In this document: positions 17,746-27,051 of the stretch, piece by piece
How positions within the stretch are numbered: position 1 is the first letter of the stretch
How the letters are laid out: each line of letters opens with the position of its first letter
Source: an uncultured Clostridia bacterium
GTDB taxonomy: Bacteria; Bacillota; Clostridia; Oscillospirales; Ruminococcaceae
NCBI GenBank assembly: GCA_947632025.1
Contig: CANRNN010000009.1
Location: 1-64,000 of the forward strand
Reading direction: 5' to 3'
DNA: 64,000 nucleotides
Notes under the pieces: generated by a model
The model's database searches: none
The model's input: only the letters and a program-made list of their open reading frames with translations
What the model was told of the DNA's origin: nothing
Position numbers and translations under genes: made by a program

Positions 17746-18935
17746 AGGTTTTTCTCGTCGGAACAGGTGTTGACGGAAAAAATACTTTGACAAATAAAGC
17801 AGCGGAAATTATTGAAAATTCCGATCTTATTATCGGCGCAAATCGCATTGTAAAGCCGTTTTCAAACGATAAAAAAAATATTTTTACGACGTGGGACACA
17901 GACGAGATCGTGAATATTCTGAAAAATAATTCGTTTGAAAATGCTGCGGTCCTGCTTTCGGGCGACACAGGTTTTTTTAGTCTTGCGGAAAAGCTTTCAC
18001 GGATTTTAAGTGATTTTCAGACGGAAATTATTTGCGGGATATCGTCGGTTTCATATTTCTTTTCAAAGCTCGGAAAACCGTGGCAGAATGCGAAATTTAT
18101 CACTCTTCACGGGAGAGAAAATTCGATTGCGAGAAACACTGCGTCAAACGAATTTTGCTTTTTCCTTTTGGGCGGAAATTATTCTCCGTCAGACGTCTGC
18201 CAAAGGCTGAATGAATTCGGTCTGGGCGAAATTGACGTTTACGTCGGCGAAAATTTGGGCTATGAAAACGAAAAAATTACGCATGGTAAAGCGAAAGATC
18301 TTGTTTTCGGAAGTTTTGGGAAACTGTGTGTTATTCTCACGGAAAATAAAAATTACGAGATAAATGCCCGCTGCGGAATTCCCGATGAGGAATTTATACG
18401 CGGAAAAATTCCGATGACAAAATCCGAAATACGCGCACTTGTTATTTCAAAGCTTCAAATAAAAAGCAGCGATGTTTGTTGGGATATAGGCGGGGGAACA
18501 GGCTCGGTCACGGTTGAAATGGCTTTGCAATGCGCTTTTGGAAAGGTGTATTCAGTCGAAAAAAATCATGATGCAGTTCAGCTTATCCGTGCGAACAGTC
18601 TTAAATTTTCGTGTGATAATGTCGAAGTCGCTGAGGGAAAAGCGCCTGAGATCCTTGACGTTCTCCCGCCGCCCGACCGCGTGTTTATCGGCGGAACAAG
18701 CGGAAAAATCAACGAGATTTTAGATGCGGTCCTCGAAAAAAATCCATATGCGAAAATTGTTGCAACGGCAATTTCAATCGAAACGGTATCGTCAATTATC
18801 GAATATATGAAGTCGCGGAATTTCGGCTGCCGAGAGGTGATACAAGCTGCTGTGTCGCGGTCTGATGAGGTCAGAGGTCATACGATGCTCCGAGCCGAAA
18901 ATCCGATTTTTATTGTAAAGGGAGCGCTCAAATGA
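17742..18935 (+). CDS. cbiET: CbiE-CbiT fusion: C5/C15-methyltransferase and decarboxylase
   Basis: A 397-residue fusion equivalent to CobL. Residues 1-about 195 are the tetrapyrrole methylase CbiE (VFLVGTGVDGKNTLTNKAAEII, LLSGDTGFFSLAEKLS, IICGISSVSYFFSKLGKPW). Residues about 205-397 are the Rossmann methylase CbiT (PMTKSEIRALVISKLQI, CWDIGGGTGSVTVEMAL). Together they methylate C5 and C15 and remove the C12 acetate carboxyl. The coding sequence is noticeably AT-richer than cbiD-cbiG. Confidence 0.92.
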   Translation: MKVFLVGTGVDGKNTLTNKAAEIIENSDLIIGANRIVKPFSNDKKNIFTTWDTDEIVNILKNNSFENAAVLLSGDTGFFSLAEKLSRILSDFQTEIICGISSVSYFFSKLGKPWQNAKFITLHGRENSIARNTASNEFCFFLLGGNYSPSDVCQRLNEFGLGEIDVYVGENLGYENEKITHGKAKDLVFGSFGKLCVILTENKNYEINARCGIPDEEFIRGKIPMTKSEIRALVISKLQIKSSDVCWDIGGGTGSVTVEMALQCAFGKVYSVEKNHDAVQLIRANSLKFSCDNVEVAEGKAPEILDVLPPPDRVFIGGTSGKINEILDAVLEKNPYAKIVATAISIETVSSIIEYMKSRNFGCREVIQAAVSRSDEVRGHTMLRAENPIFIVKGALK

Positions 18936-20260
18936 AGCGGATAATAATTGCGGGAACGCACAGCGGCTGCGGAAAAACCACAGTCACCTGCGCCGTTCTG
19001 GAGGCTCTCAAACGGCGCTGCAGTAACGTTTCTTCGTTCAAATGCGGACCCGATTACATTGATCCGATGTTCCACAAAAAGGTTCTCGGAATTGATTCGC
19101 ACAATCTTGACAGTTTTTTTTGCGACGACAATACGCTTAAATTTTTGACGAACAAATATTCGGGTGAAATTTCCGTAATTGAGGGCGTGATGGGCTATTT
19201 TGACGGAATTCCGGAACGAGGTTCGGCTTATTCTTTAAGCGGGATTTTGTCCACAGGAGCGATAATCGTCATTGACTGCAAGGGCGCGTCGGAGTCAATA
19301 GGCGCGATGATAAAGGGATTCCTGGAATATAAAAAGCCGAATGGTGTGTGTGGATTTATTTTCAATCGACTGCCGGAACGCTTGAAACCGCGTATTGAAG
19401 AGCTTTGTAACTCGCTTGGGACGGAATATTTGGGTATGCTTCCAAAGCTCGATTTTTCATTTGAATCGCGGAATTTGGGACTTGTGACAGCTGATGAGGT
19501 CGGTGAAATTACGCTTAAAATTAAAAAGCTCGGTGATCTGGCGGAAAAATATATTCGGCTTGACAGAATTCTTGAAATAAGCGAGTGCGGAAGTCTGAAC
19601 TGTGAAGAAATAAATATTCCTCGAATGGTCGAAAAACCGCTTCGTATTGCGGTCGCACAGGATAGCGCTTTTTCATTTGCCTATTCGGAAAATTTAGATA
19701 TTTTGCGTGAAATGGGCTGTGAAATTGAATTTTTTTCGCCGATCTTCGATAAAAATATTCCGGATAAATGCTGTGGAATTTATATTTGCGGAGGGTATCC
19801 GGAACTTTATGCAAAAGAATTGTCAGAAAATAAAAAAATGCTGTTCTCGTTAAAAAAATCAATTCAAAGCGGGATACCGATAATTGCCGAATGCGGCGGT
19901 TTTATGTACCTTCACAAACGGCTTCGTGACGCAGATAATAGGGAATTCGACGGCGTCGGGACAATTGACGGAGAAACATTTGAAACCTCGTCGCTCAAAC
20001 GTTTCGGGTATGTTGAATTATGCGCGGATTCGGATAATTTGATCTGTAAAAAAAGCGAAAAAATCAAAGCTCACGAATTTCATTATTGGGACAGCACCGA
20101 CTGCGGAAATGATTTTTCAGCAAAAAAAATCAACGGAGCAACATGGAGATGTGTTCACGCAGATCCGCACTGTTATGCGGGATTTCCGCATTTGTATTTT
20201 TATTCGGATATAAATATTGCAATAAATTTTGTTCGTGAATGTATGAAATTTGGAGGCTAA
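18932..20260 (+). CDS. cbiA: Cobyrinate a,c-diamide synthase
   Basis: ATP- and glutamine-dependent amidation of the a and c carboxyls. 442 residues: N-terminal P-loop (GTHSGCGKTTVTCAVLEAL), middle CKGASESIGAMIKGF, and a C-terminal class I-like amidotransferase domain with the nucleophile in IAECGGFMYLHKRL and the His in KAHEFHYWD. Overlaps cbiET by 4 nt. Confidence 0.94.
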   Translation: MKRIIIAGTHSGCGKTTVTCAVLEALKRRCSNVSSFKCGPDYIDPMFHKKVLGIDSHNLDSFFCDDNTLKFLTNKYSGEISVIEGVMGYFDGIPERGSAYSLSGILSTGAIIVIDCKGASESIGAMIKGFLEYKKPNGVCGFIFNRLPERLKPRIEELCNSLGTEYLGMLPKLDFSFESRNLGLVTADEVGEITLKIKKLGDLAEKYIRLDRILEISECGSLNCEEINIPRMVEKPLRIAVAQDSAFSFAYSENLDILREMGCEIEFFSPIFDKNIPDKCCGIYICGGYPELYAKELSENKKMLFSLKKSIQSGIPIIAECGGFMYLHKRLRDADNREFDGVGTIDGETFETSSLKRFGYVELCADSDNLICKKSEKIKAHEFHYWDSTDCGNDFSAKKINGATWRCVHADPHCYAGFPHLYFYSDINIAINFVRECMKFGG

Positions 20261-20262
20261 TT

Positions 20263-21312
20263 ATGAACAGTATATGCGAAATAAAAGCTCCTGACCTTGA
20301 AGCCGAAAAATCAGCCGCCGAAAGATGGAATTCGGTCGCAAAACCGCTTGGAAGTCTGGGACTTCTTGAATCGGCAATAATAAAAATCGCAGGAATACAA
20401 GGTACAGAAAATGTTGACATTTCAAAACGAGCCGTCGCCGTTTTTTGTTCTGACAACGGGATCGTCGAGGAGGGCGTAACACAATCGCCAAGCAGTGTTA
20501 CCGCACTTTGCAGTGCGGATATTTCAGATGGAAAATCAAATATAAACGCGCTTGCGCGTGTGTATTCCGCCGATGTTTCAGCTTATGATGTGGGAATAGT
20601 TTCGGAATTAAACTGTGCGAATCTTGTTGACAGAAAAATTTCATTCGGAACAAAAAATTTCTTAAACGAGCCTGCAATGACTATCGAACAAGCAAAAAAA
20701 GCGGTCAAAATAGGAATAGATGTCGTCAGGGAATTAAAATTAGCGGGATATAAAATTATTGTTGGCGGCGAAATGGGGATCGGAAACACCACATCTGCTT
20801 CGGCAATTTCAAGTGTTTTATTAAATTTGCCCGCGGAAGAGGTTACAGGGCGCGGCGCGGGGTTGGACAGTGCTGGATTGGCGAAAAAAATTTCCGTGAT
20901 AAAACAGGCTTTAGAGCTTCATAAACCGCGTCGTGATGCACCTTTGGACGTTATTTCCAAAATAGGCGGATACGATATCGCGGCGCTTTGCGGGTTGTTT
21001 TTAGGAGGCGGAATTTATCGTGTTCCGATAGTTATTGACGGATTTATTTCTGCTGTCGCGGCAAATCTTGCAGTGATGTTTGCCCCTCTTTCGGCGGAAT
21101 TTATGCTTGCAAGCCACGTTTCGGGTGAGCCTGCGGCAGAAAAACTCCTCGAAAAAATCGGACAAAAACCTTTGATAAAAGCCGAAATGCGGCTTGGTGA
21201 AGGGACAGGAGGAATTATGCTTCTGCCGCTTCTGGACGGGGCGCTGGCGGTTTATAATTCCGCTCACAGTTTTGAGAATCTCGGAATTGAAAGGTATCGT
21301 GATCTGAAATGA
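20263..21312 (+). CDS. cobT: Nicotinate-nucleotide-dimethylbenzimidazole phosphoribosyltransferase
   Basis: Activates the lower ligand base to alpha-ribazole phosphate. 349 residues from ATG 20263, which has a GGAGG site; the eight residues before it in the ORF track overlap cbiA. Motifs: RWNSVAKPLGSLGLLE, CSDNGIVEEGVTQSPSSVT, GGEMGIGNTTSASAISS, and RLGEGTGGIMLLPLLD containing the catalytic Glu. Its presence shows that lower-ligand attachment is encoded here. Confidence 0.94.
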   Translation: MNSICEIKAPDLEAEKSAAERWNSVAKPLGSLGLLESAIIKIAGIQGTENVDISKRAVAVFCSDNGIVEEGVTQSPSSVTALCSADISDGKSNINALARVYSADVSAYDVGIVSELNCANLVDRKISFGTKNFLNEPAMTIEQAKKAVKIGIDVVRELKLAGYKIIVGGEMGIGNTTSASAISSVLLNLPAEEVTGRGAGLDSAGLAKKISVIKQALELHKPRRDAPLDVISKIGGYDIAALCGLFLGGGIYRVPIVIDGFISAVAANLAVMFAPLSAEFMLASHVSGEPAAEKLLEKIGQKPLIKAEMRLGEGTGGIMLLPLLDGALAVYNSAHSFENLGIERYRDLK

Positions 21313-21884
21313 TGGCGTTGGTTACGGGCGGTTCAAAATGCGGAAAATCGTCATTCGCGGAGAGTTTATTTGACAATTATAACGGCGCTAAATTTTATGT
21401 AGCGACAATGCTGCCGAATGATCCGGAATCGCTTAAACAAATTGAGATCCACCGAAAAAACCGCATGGGAAAAGGATTTGAAACGATTGAAAAATTTACG
21501 GATATTGATGAAATAAATGTACGCAGATGTGGGATCTTGCTTGAATGTCTTGGAAATTTGCTTGCGAATGAAATTTTTTCGGGAAATAAAATAAATGACC
21601 CCGTTGACAAAATTATGCGAGGGATTGATAAGCTTAAATCAAATTCCGATTTATTTGTGATCGTTTCAAACGATGTGGCACGCGACGGGATTTTATATGA
21701 TGACACAACCGAAAAATATATCAGATATCTTGTTGATTTGAACTCAAAAATCGCTAAGTTAAGCGATATTTTCGTTGAATGTGTTTACGGAATCCCGATT
21801 ATTGGAGGAAAAAATTTTGAAAATTCTGAACTCGCTGGTTTCGGCATTTTTGATGTATTCGCGAATCCCGATGCCAAAGGTTGA
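21309..21884 (+). CDS. cobU: Adenosylcobinamide kinase / guanylyltransferase
   Basis: Bifunctional CobU, 191 residues. P-loop in VTGGSKCGKSSFAESLFD, then ILLECLGNLLANEIF and FVIVSNDVARDGILYDD in place of the usual VSNEVG block. Overlaps cobT by 4 nt. Its 3' end overlaps cobS by 68 nt if the TTG start of cobS is right. The usual substrate-binding block is partly divergent, but the P-loop is intact. Confidence 0.85.
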   Translation: MMALVTGGSKCGKSSFAESLFDNYNGAKFYVATMLPNDPESLKQIEIHRKNRMGKGFETIEKFTDIDEINVRRCGILLECLGNLLANEIFSGNKINDPVDKIMRGIDKLKSNSDLFVIVSNDVARDGILYDDTTEKYIRYLVDLNSKIAKLSDIFVECVYGIPIIGGKNFENSELAGFGIFDVFANPDAKG

Positions 21885-22590
21885 CTGGAACGAGGAAAAC
21901 AGACGATATTCGCTGTGTTTTTTTCCGCTTGTCGGAATTGTTGTAGGAGCTGTTTTATTCGGTTGGATTAATCTCTGCAAATGGCTTGACATCAACGTTT
22001 TTTTAAGCTCGGCAGGTGCTGTTCTTATTCCGGTTTTAGTCACGGGAGGAATTCATCTTGACGGATTTTGCGACGTTTCTGATGCTCTTGCGAGCCGCAC
22101 AGAGGGTGAAAAATTATTTGAAATTATGAAAGATTCCCGTGTCGGGGCGTTTGCGGTGATAAATCTGGTTTCGTATTTTATTTTGCAATTTGCGCTTTTT
22201 TCGGAGATTTCCGATATGCGTTCTGTGCTTGTAATTTCGCTTGGCTATGCGCTTTCACGGGGACTTTCGGGACTTGCAGCCGCGACATTCCGATCCGCAA
22301 ATAAAAATGGGACGCTTTACGCTTTTTCATCTTCAGCTCCTAAAATCACGACTATAATTGTTTTGTCAGTTTTGATTTTACTTTTTGCTGAGGCAATGAT
22401 CGTGGTTTCTCCTGTTTATGGAACTTTTGCGGCACTTGGCGCTTTTGTTTCGTTTGTTTTTTATCGGCTGTTTTCATATAAGAAATTCGGCGGTATAACA
22501 GGCGATCTCGCGGGTTGGTTTTTGCAGATCTGTGAAATTTCTCAACTTTTGTTTGCAGTTTTTGGATCGAAAATTGCGGAGGTGATTTAA
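21817..22590 (+). CDS. cobS: Adenosylcobinamide-GDP ribazoletransferase (cobalamin synthase)
   Basis: Integral membrane enzyme that joins cobinamide-GDP and alpha-ribazole. About 257 residues with six or seven hydrophobic segments. Signature blocks: FLMYSRIPMPKVDW, GGIHLDGFCDVSDALASRTEGEKLFEIMKDSRVGAFAV, and FGGITGDLAGWFLQICEIS. I choose the TTG at 21817: it sits 9 bases behind GGAGG and gives the family's usual N-terminus (MKILNSLVSAFLMYSRIP). The ORF-track start at 21775 lies upstream of that site. Confidence 0.88.
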   Translation: MKILNSLVSAFLMYSRIPMPKVDWNEENRRYSLCFFPLVGIVVGAVLFGWINLCKWLDINVFLSSAGAVLIPVLVTGGIHLDGFCDVSDALASRTEGEKLFEIMKDSRVGAFAVINLVSYFILQFALFSEISDMRSVLVISLGYALSRGLSGLAAATFRSANKNGTLYAFSSSAPKITTIIVLSVLILLFAEAMIVVSPVYGTFAALGAFVSFVFYRLFSYKKFGGITGDLAGWFLQICEISQLLFAVFGSKIAEVI

Positions 22591-22980
22591 TTGATTTTTG
22601 TAATCGGTGGAGTATTTGAGGGAAAAAAACAGTTTGCGGAAAAACAATTTTCGCTTTTGGACGATGAGATTTTAGACGGAGAAAAATGTGATTTTGAAGC
22701 TGTTTTTTCGGCAAAATGTGTCAATAATTGCCACAATTTAATTAAACGTCTGATAAATAATAAAATTGATCCCATTGAATTTACCCGTGAAATTATTTTA
22801 AGAAATTCGGGTTTGATTTTAATTATGGACGAGATAGGCTGCGGAATTATTCCGATCGAAAGAGATGATAGGGAATATCGCGAGTTAGTCGGTAAATGCG
22901 GGTGCATTATTGCCGAAAAATCAGAAGCAGTTATCCGAATTTTTTGCGGGATACCAAATGTAATAAAGGGTGAAATTTGA
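22591..22980 (+). CDS. Short divergent CobU-like protein
   Basis: A 129-residue paralogue of CobU. It keeps the ends of the fold: FVIGGVFEGKKQFAEKQF aligns with the P-loop region but has FEGKK in place of SGKS, and MDEIGCGIIPIERDDREYRELVGKCGCIIAEKSEAVIRIFCGIPNVIK matches the C-terminal VSNEVGxGIVP...GLP part of CobU better than the full-length CobU here does. It starts at TTG 22591, five bases after GGAGGTGA. Whether it is catalytic, or complements the neighbouring CobU, cannot be told. Confidence 0.7.
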   Translation: MIFVIGGVFEGKKQFAEKQFSLLDDEILDGEKCDFEAVFSAKCVNNCHNLIKRLINNKIDPIEFTREIILRNSGLILIMDEIGCGIIPIERDDREYRELVGKCGCIIAEKSEAVIRIFCGIPNVIKGEI

Positions 22981-23540
22981 TGAAAATAATTTTGATAAGG
23001 CACGGAAAAACCAAAAGCGGACTTGAAAAAAGATATATCGGAAAAGCCGATGAGCCCTTATGTGACGCGGGTTTATCGGAAATTAAAAACCGTGTTTATC
23101 CGAAATGCGAGATCGTAATTTCAAGCACCGGAAAAAGATGTATTGAAACTGCAAATTTAATTTATCCGGAACAGGATTTAATTCTTGAAAAAAATTTATT
23201 AGAAATTGATTTTGGCAAATTCGAGGGTAAAAATTATGATGAACTCCGCGATGATCCCGATTATATAAAATGGCTTGAAAGCGGCGGCACTATCGCGTTT
23301 CCTGAAGGTGAAAGCCCCTTGGATTTCAAGTGCCGTTGTATTAGAGCGTTTAAGAAAATAATTTCGGATAATCCCCAAATAAATACTTTTGCTTTTGTTG
23401 TTCACGGCGGAACGATAATGGCTTTAATGGAGAAATTTGCTGTTCCGAAGCGTAATTTTTACGATTATCAGGTAGGACACGGCGAGGGATTTATTTGCGA
23501 ATTTGATGGAAATAATTTTGTGAAATCGGAGAAATTATGA
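22980..23540 (+). CDS. cobC: Alpha-ribazole phosphatase / histidine phosphatase
   Basis: Histidine phosphatase superfamily, 186 residues, probably dephosphorylating alpha-ribazole phosphate (or cobalamin phosphate). Phospho-acceptor motif LIRHGKT at the N-terminus; ADEPLCDAGLSEI; second catalytic His in FVVHGGTIMALME. The ATG at 22980 overlaps the previous stop by one base (TGATG); the ORF-track start is a TTG one codon earlier. The role follows from its operon position. Confidence 0.85.
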   Translation: MKIILIRHGKTKSGLEKRYIGKADEPLCDAGLSEIKNRVYPKCEIVISSTGKRCIETANLIYPEQDLILEKNLLEIDFGKFEGKNYDELRDDPDYIKWLESGGTIAFPEGESPLDFKCRCIRAFKKIISDNPQINTFAFVVHGGTIMALMEKFAVPKRNFYDYQVGHGEGFICEFDGNNFVKSEKL

Positions 23541-24514
23541 ATATATTTTTATCTGTTTTGCCGCTTGCAGCGGGATTTCTTCTTGATGCAGCAATAGGCG
23601 ATCCGTATTGGCTGCCGCACCCGATAAGGTTAATCGGAAAATTTATTTCCTTTTTAGAAAAAACAACAAGAAAATTATTCAGAAAACATTTATTTCTTGG
23701 CGGCTTAATTTTAACTTTAATTGTTTTATTTTTTTCCACTTTAATTCCGCTGATTATTTTAATTTTATGTTACAAATTAAATGTTTGGCTTGGCGCTGCG
23801 GTTGAAAGCATTTTTTGTTTTTATCTTCTGGCTGCAAAAAGTCTGAAAAAAGAAAGCATGAAGGTTTATTTCGAATTAAAAAATGGAAACATAGAGTCCG
23901 CGAGAAGTGCCGTTTCAATGATTGTCGGACGTGATACAGAATCTCTTGACGCAGACGGAATTGCGCGGGCAGCAGTCGAAACTGTCGCCGAAAACACATC
24001 CGACGGCGTCTGTGCGCCGATAATTTATATTGCCCTTTTTGGTGCTGCGGGTGGTTTTTTTTACAAGGCGGCAAACACGATGGATTCGATGATAGGCTAC
24101 AAAAACGAAAAATATTTTTTAATCGGAAAAGCCGCTGCAAAACTTGATGATTTTCTGAATTTTATTCCATCAAGGCTCTCCGCAGTCATTATGTTTTTTG
24201 CTTCTCGTATTTTGAATTTTAATTATAAAAATGCAATTAAGATCTGGAGGAGAGATAGATTAAAACACGCAAGCCCGAATTCCGCTCAGACTGAATCTGT
24301 CGCCGCGGGTGCGCTTGAATTGAGGCTTGCGGGCGATGCGTTTTATTTTGGAGAACTGCACCACAAGCCTTTTATCGGCGACGCTTTGCGCGAAATCGAG
24401 CCTGACGATATTCCACGCGCAAACAAATTGATGTACACGACATCAATTTTGGTTTTGATTATTTTTATGGTTGTCAGATTTTTAATTTCGGAAGTGATTT
24501 TTTATGAATTCTGA
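23537..24514 (+). CDS. cbiB: Adenosylcobinamide-phosphate synthase CbiB
   Basis: Membrane enzyme attaching the aminopropanol-phosphate arm. 325 residues, several membrane helices. Signatures: LDAAIGDPYWLPHPIRLIGKFI at the N-terminus, VGRDTESLDADGIARAAVETVAENTSDGVCAPI, ANTMDSMIGYKNEKYFLIGKAAAKLDD, and HASPNSAQTESVAAGALELRLAG. Overlaps cobC by 4 nt and cobD by 11 nt. Confidence 0.94.
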   Translation: MNIFLSVLPLAAGFLLDAAIGDPYWLPHPIRLIGKFISFLEKTTRKLFRKHLFLGGLILTLIVLFFSTLIPLIILILCYKLNVWLGAAVESIFCFYLLAAKSLKKESMKVYFELKNGNIESARSAVSMIVGRDTESLDADGIARAAVETVAENTSDGVCAPIIYIALFGAAGGFFYKAANTMDSMIGYKNEKYFLIGKAAAKLDDFLNFIPSRLSAVIMFFASRILNFNYKNAIKIWRRDRLKHASPNSAQTESVAAGALELRLAGDAFYFGELHHKPFIGDALREIEPDDIPRANKLMYTTSILVLIIFMVVRFLISEVIFYEF

Positions 24515-25538
24515 ACACGGCGGAAATTCGCGGAATTTAAGAATAAAATATGATTTTTCGGCGAATTTGAATCCACTCGGTATGCCTTTATCGGTCATAA
24601 ACGGTCTTCGTGATTCGATTGAAAATTGGGATAAATATCCCGATCCGAACTGTACGGAGCTTGTCAATTCTATTTCAAAAATTTATTCTGTTCCGAACAA
24701 AAAAATCGTATGCGGAAACGGAGCTGACGATTTGATTTTTCGAGTTATCCGCACTCTGAAGCCCAAGAAAGCTCTTGTTGCTTCGCCGTGTTTTTCTGAA
24801 TATGAAAAGGCATTTTCGGAAATCGGCTGCGATGTTCGGCATTATTTTTTGAAAGAATCAAATCAATTTGAGCTTACTACCGATTTTTTGAGCGAAATAA
24901 CCGTCGAACTTGATATGATAATTCTTTGTTCCCCGAATAATCCGACTGGAAGGCTTATTTCCCGCGATATTATTTCAGAAATTTGTCGTTTGTGCGGCGA
25001 AAAAAATATAATTTTTTTATGTGACGAATGTTTTCTTGATTTTGTGATTGATGGGAATAACTATTCTGCATTGAATTTTTTGAACGAAAATATAATTGTA
25101 TTAAAAGCGTTTACTAAAATTTTTTCAATGGCAGGTTTGCGGCTTGGTTATGCGATTTTCGGAAGTGGGGAAATTGCTGATAGGGTCAGAAGATGTGGTC
25201 AATTCTGGAGTGTTTCCGCTCCCGCTCAGACGGCGGGAATTGCGGCGCTTAAGGAAACAGAACATATTAGATCAACTCGTGAATTTGTAAAAAAAGAAAG
25301 AATATTCCTAAGTGAAAATATTGCCGAATTAGGGATCAAAGTATTTGATTCCGATGCGAATTTTTTGCTTCTTAAACACGAGAATCCGCTTTATAACGCG
25401 CTTTTGAAGCAAAAAATTCTGGTAAGAAACTGCGCGAATTTTATCGGACTTGATGATAAATTTATCAGGATCGCGGTTAAAAATCACGAAGAAAATATTG
25501 CAATTTCAGATGCTTTGAGGAGGATAATTTGTGGCTAA
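24504..25538 (+). CDS. cobD: Threonine-phosphate decarboxylase
   Basis: PLP-dependent class I/II aminotransferase-fold enzyme, 344 residues, makes aminopropanol phosphate. N-terminal EHGGNSRNLRIKYDFSANLNPLGMP is diagnostic of CobD, followed by CSPNNPTGRLIS, LCDECFLDF and the PLP lysine in VLKAFTKIFSMAGLRLGYAI. Start ATG lies within the 3' end of cbiB. The gene is AT-rich. Confidence 0.92.
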   Translation: MNSEHGGNSRNLRIKYDFSANLNPLGMPLSVINGLRDSIENWDKYPDPNCTELVNSISKIYSVPNKKIVCGNGADDLIFRVIRTLKPKKALVASPCFSEYEKAFSEIGCDVRHYFLKESNQFELTTDFLSEITVELDMIILCSPNNPTGRLISRDIISEICRLCGEKNIIFLCDECFLDFVIDGNNYSALNFLNENIIVLKAFTKIFSMAGLRLGYAIFGSGEIADRVRRCGQFWSVSAPAQTAGIAALKETEHIRSTREFVKKERIFLSENIAELGIKVFDSDANFLLLKHENPLYNALLKQKILVRNCANFIGLDDKFIRIAVKNHEENIAISDALRRIICG

Positions 25539-27000
25539 AACTATAATGCTTCAAGGGTCAATGTCAAACGTCGGAAAAAGCGTCCTTACTGCTGCGCTTT
25601 GCAGGATCTTTATGAGGGACGGATATCGTGCCGCGCCGTTCAAATCGCAGAATATGGCGCTTAATTCGTATGTTACGCGCGAGGGTCTTGAAATAGGACG
25701 CGCGCAGACAATGCAGGCTCAGGCAGCGGGGCTTGAACCGTCCGTCCTGATGAATCCGATCCTTCTTAAACCTACTTCCGATGAGGGTTCGCAGGTAATC
25801 CTGAATGGAAAGGTTTACGGAAATATGTCCGCCCGTGAATTTTTTTCCAAAAAAAGAGAATTTATTCCCGCAATTCTCGAAGCGTTTGAAAAGCTCTCAA
25901 ATTCAAACGATATTATCGTTATCGAGGGTGCGGGAAGTCCGGCGGAACTGAATCTGAAATCCGATGATATTGTAAATATGGGGCTTGCGAAGCTTGTAAA
26001 TTCGCCGGTTATGCTTGTCGGCGACATCGACAGAGGCGGAATTTTTGCGCAGCTGCTAGGTACCTTTTCGCTTTTGGAAAACGACGAGCGCTCGCTTATC
26101 AAAGGTTTTGTTGTTAATAAATTCCGCGGGAACAGGGACGTTTTTTCCGATGGAATTAAAATTCTGGAGGAGCGTTCGGGAATTCCCGTTGCGGGCGTTG
26201 TTCCGTACTTAAATGTCAAAATGGAAGATGAGGACAGCCTTTCCGAACGTCTGGAAAACCGCGCTGCGAAAGGGATCATCGACATTTGTGCGGTCCGTTT
26301 GCCGAGAATTTCAAACTATACCGATCTTGATGTTTTTGAGCAGTACGACGGCGTTTCGGTGAGATATATTTCAAATATTCACGAGCTTGGAGAGCCCGAT
26401 TTAATTGTAATTCCGGGAACAAAAAATACGATTTCGGATATGATCTTTTTGCGCGAGAGTGGGCTTGAAGCTGCGATAAAAAAGCTTTCGGCAAGCGGTA
26501 CCCCCGTGTTCGGGATCTGCGGAGGATATCAGATCTTGTGTGAGGAGATATTCGACCCGAATAATTCGGAGGGAGGCGGGAATATTCGCGGAATGGGCTT
26601 GCTGAAAGGCAGGACAGTTTTTTCCGGCGAGAAAAAAACCACTCTCACCGAGGGAGAGATACTTAAAACAAACGGGATTTTTTCTGAACTTTCGGGAAAG
26701 AAATTTTCGGGCTATGAGATACATATGGGCGTTACAAATACCTCTGAAAAGCCTTTTCTGAGCGTTGGCGGCGCACAAAAAAACAATGTTTACGGCTGTT
26801 ATATTCACGGTTTTTTCGATTCCGCGGAAATTTCCGAAACCATTATAAAATCACTTTTTGAAAAGAGGAATATCCCGTTTGATCAAAGAGCGCTTAGTCA
26901 TGCGGAATTTCGGGAGTCACAATTTGATATTCTCGAAAAAAGTGTACGGGAAAGCTTAAATATGAAGCTTGTTTATAAAATTTTGAACGACGGAATTTAA
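25531..27000 (+). CDS. cbiP: Cobyric acid synthase
   Basis: Amidates carboxyls b, d, e and g. 489 residues: P-loop-like MLQGSMSNVGKSVLTAALCRIF, FKSQNMALNSYVTREGLEIGRAQTMQAQAA, VEGAGSPAELNLK, GDIDRGGIFAQLLG, and the amidotransferase domain with FGICGGYQIL and SGYEIHMGVT. GTG start at 25531, overlapping cobD by 8 nt, ribosome site GAGGA. Last gene of the first cobalamin unit; a new promoter begins 15 bp after its stop. GC content recovers relative to the preceding genes. Confidence 0.94.
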   Translation: MAKTIMLQGSMSNVGKSVLTAALCRIFMRDGYRAAPFKSQNMALNSYVTREGLEIGRAQTMQAQAAGLEPSVLMNPILLKPTSDEGSQVILNGKVYGNMSAREFFSKKREFIPAILEAFEKLSNSNDIIVIEGAGSPAELNLKSDDIVNMGLAKLVNSPVMLVGDIDRGGIFAQLLGTFSLLENDERSLIKGFVVNKFRGNRDVFSDGIKILEERSGIPVAGVVPYLNVKMEDEDSLSERLENRAAKGIIDICAVRLPRISNYTDLDVFEQYDGVSVRYISNIHELGEPDLIVIPGTKNTISDMIFLRESGLEAAIKKLSASGTPVFGICGGYQILCEEIFDPNNSEGGGNIRGMGLLKGRTVFSGEKKTTLTEGEILKTNGIFSELSGKKFSGYEIHMGVTNTSEKPFLSVGGAQKNNVYGCYIHGFFDSAEISETIIKSLFEKRNIPFDQRALSHAEFRESQFDILEKSVRESLNMKLVYKILNDGI

Positions 27001-27014
27001 ATTTTAAAACCCCC

Positions 27015-27043
27015 TTGACAAACGTCGTGAAATGTGTTAAAAT
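27015..27043 (+). promoter_or_regulatory. Promoter of the riboswitch-controlled cobalamin uptake unit
   Basis: TTGACA, 17-bp spacer, TAAAAT, directly downstream of cbiP and directly upstream of the cobalamin riboswitch. Confidence 0.8.
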
Positions 27044-27051
27044 AGTATTAA

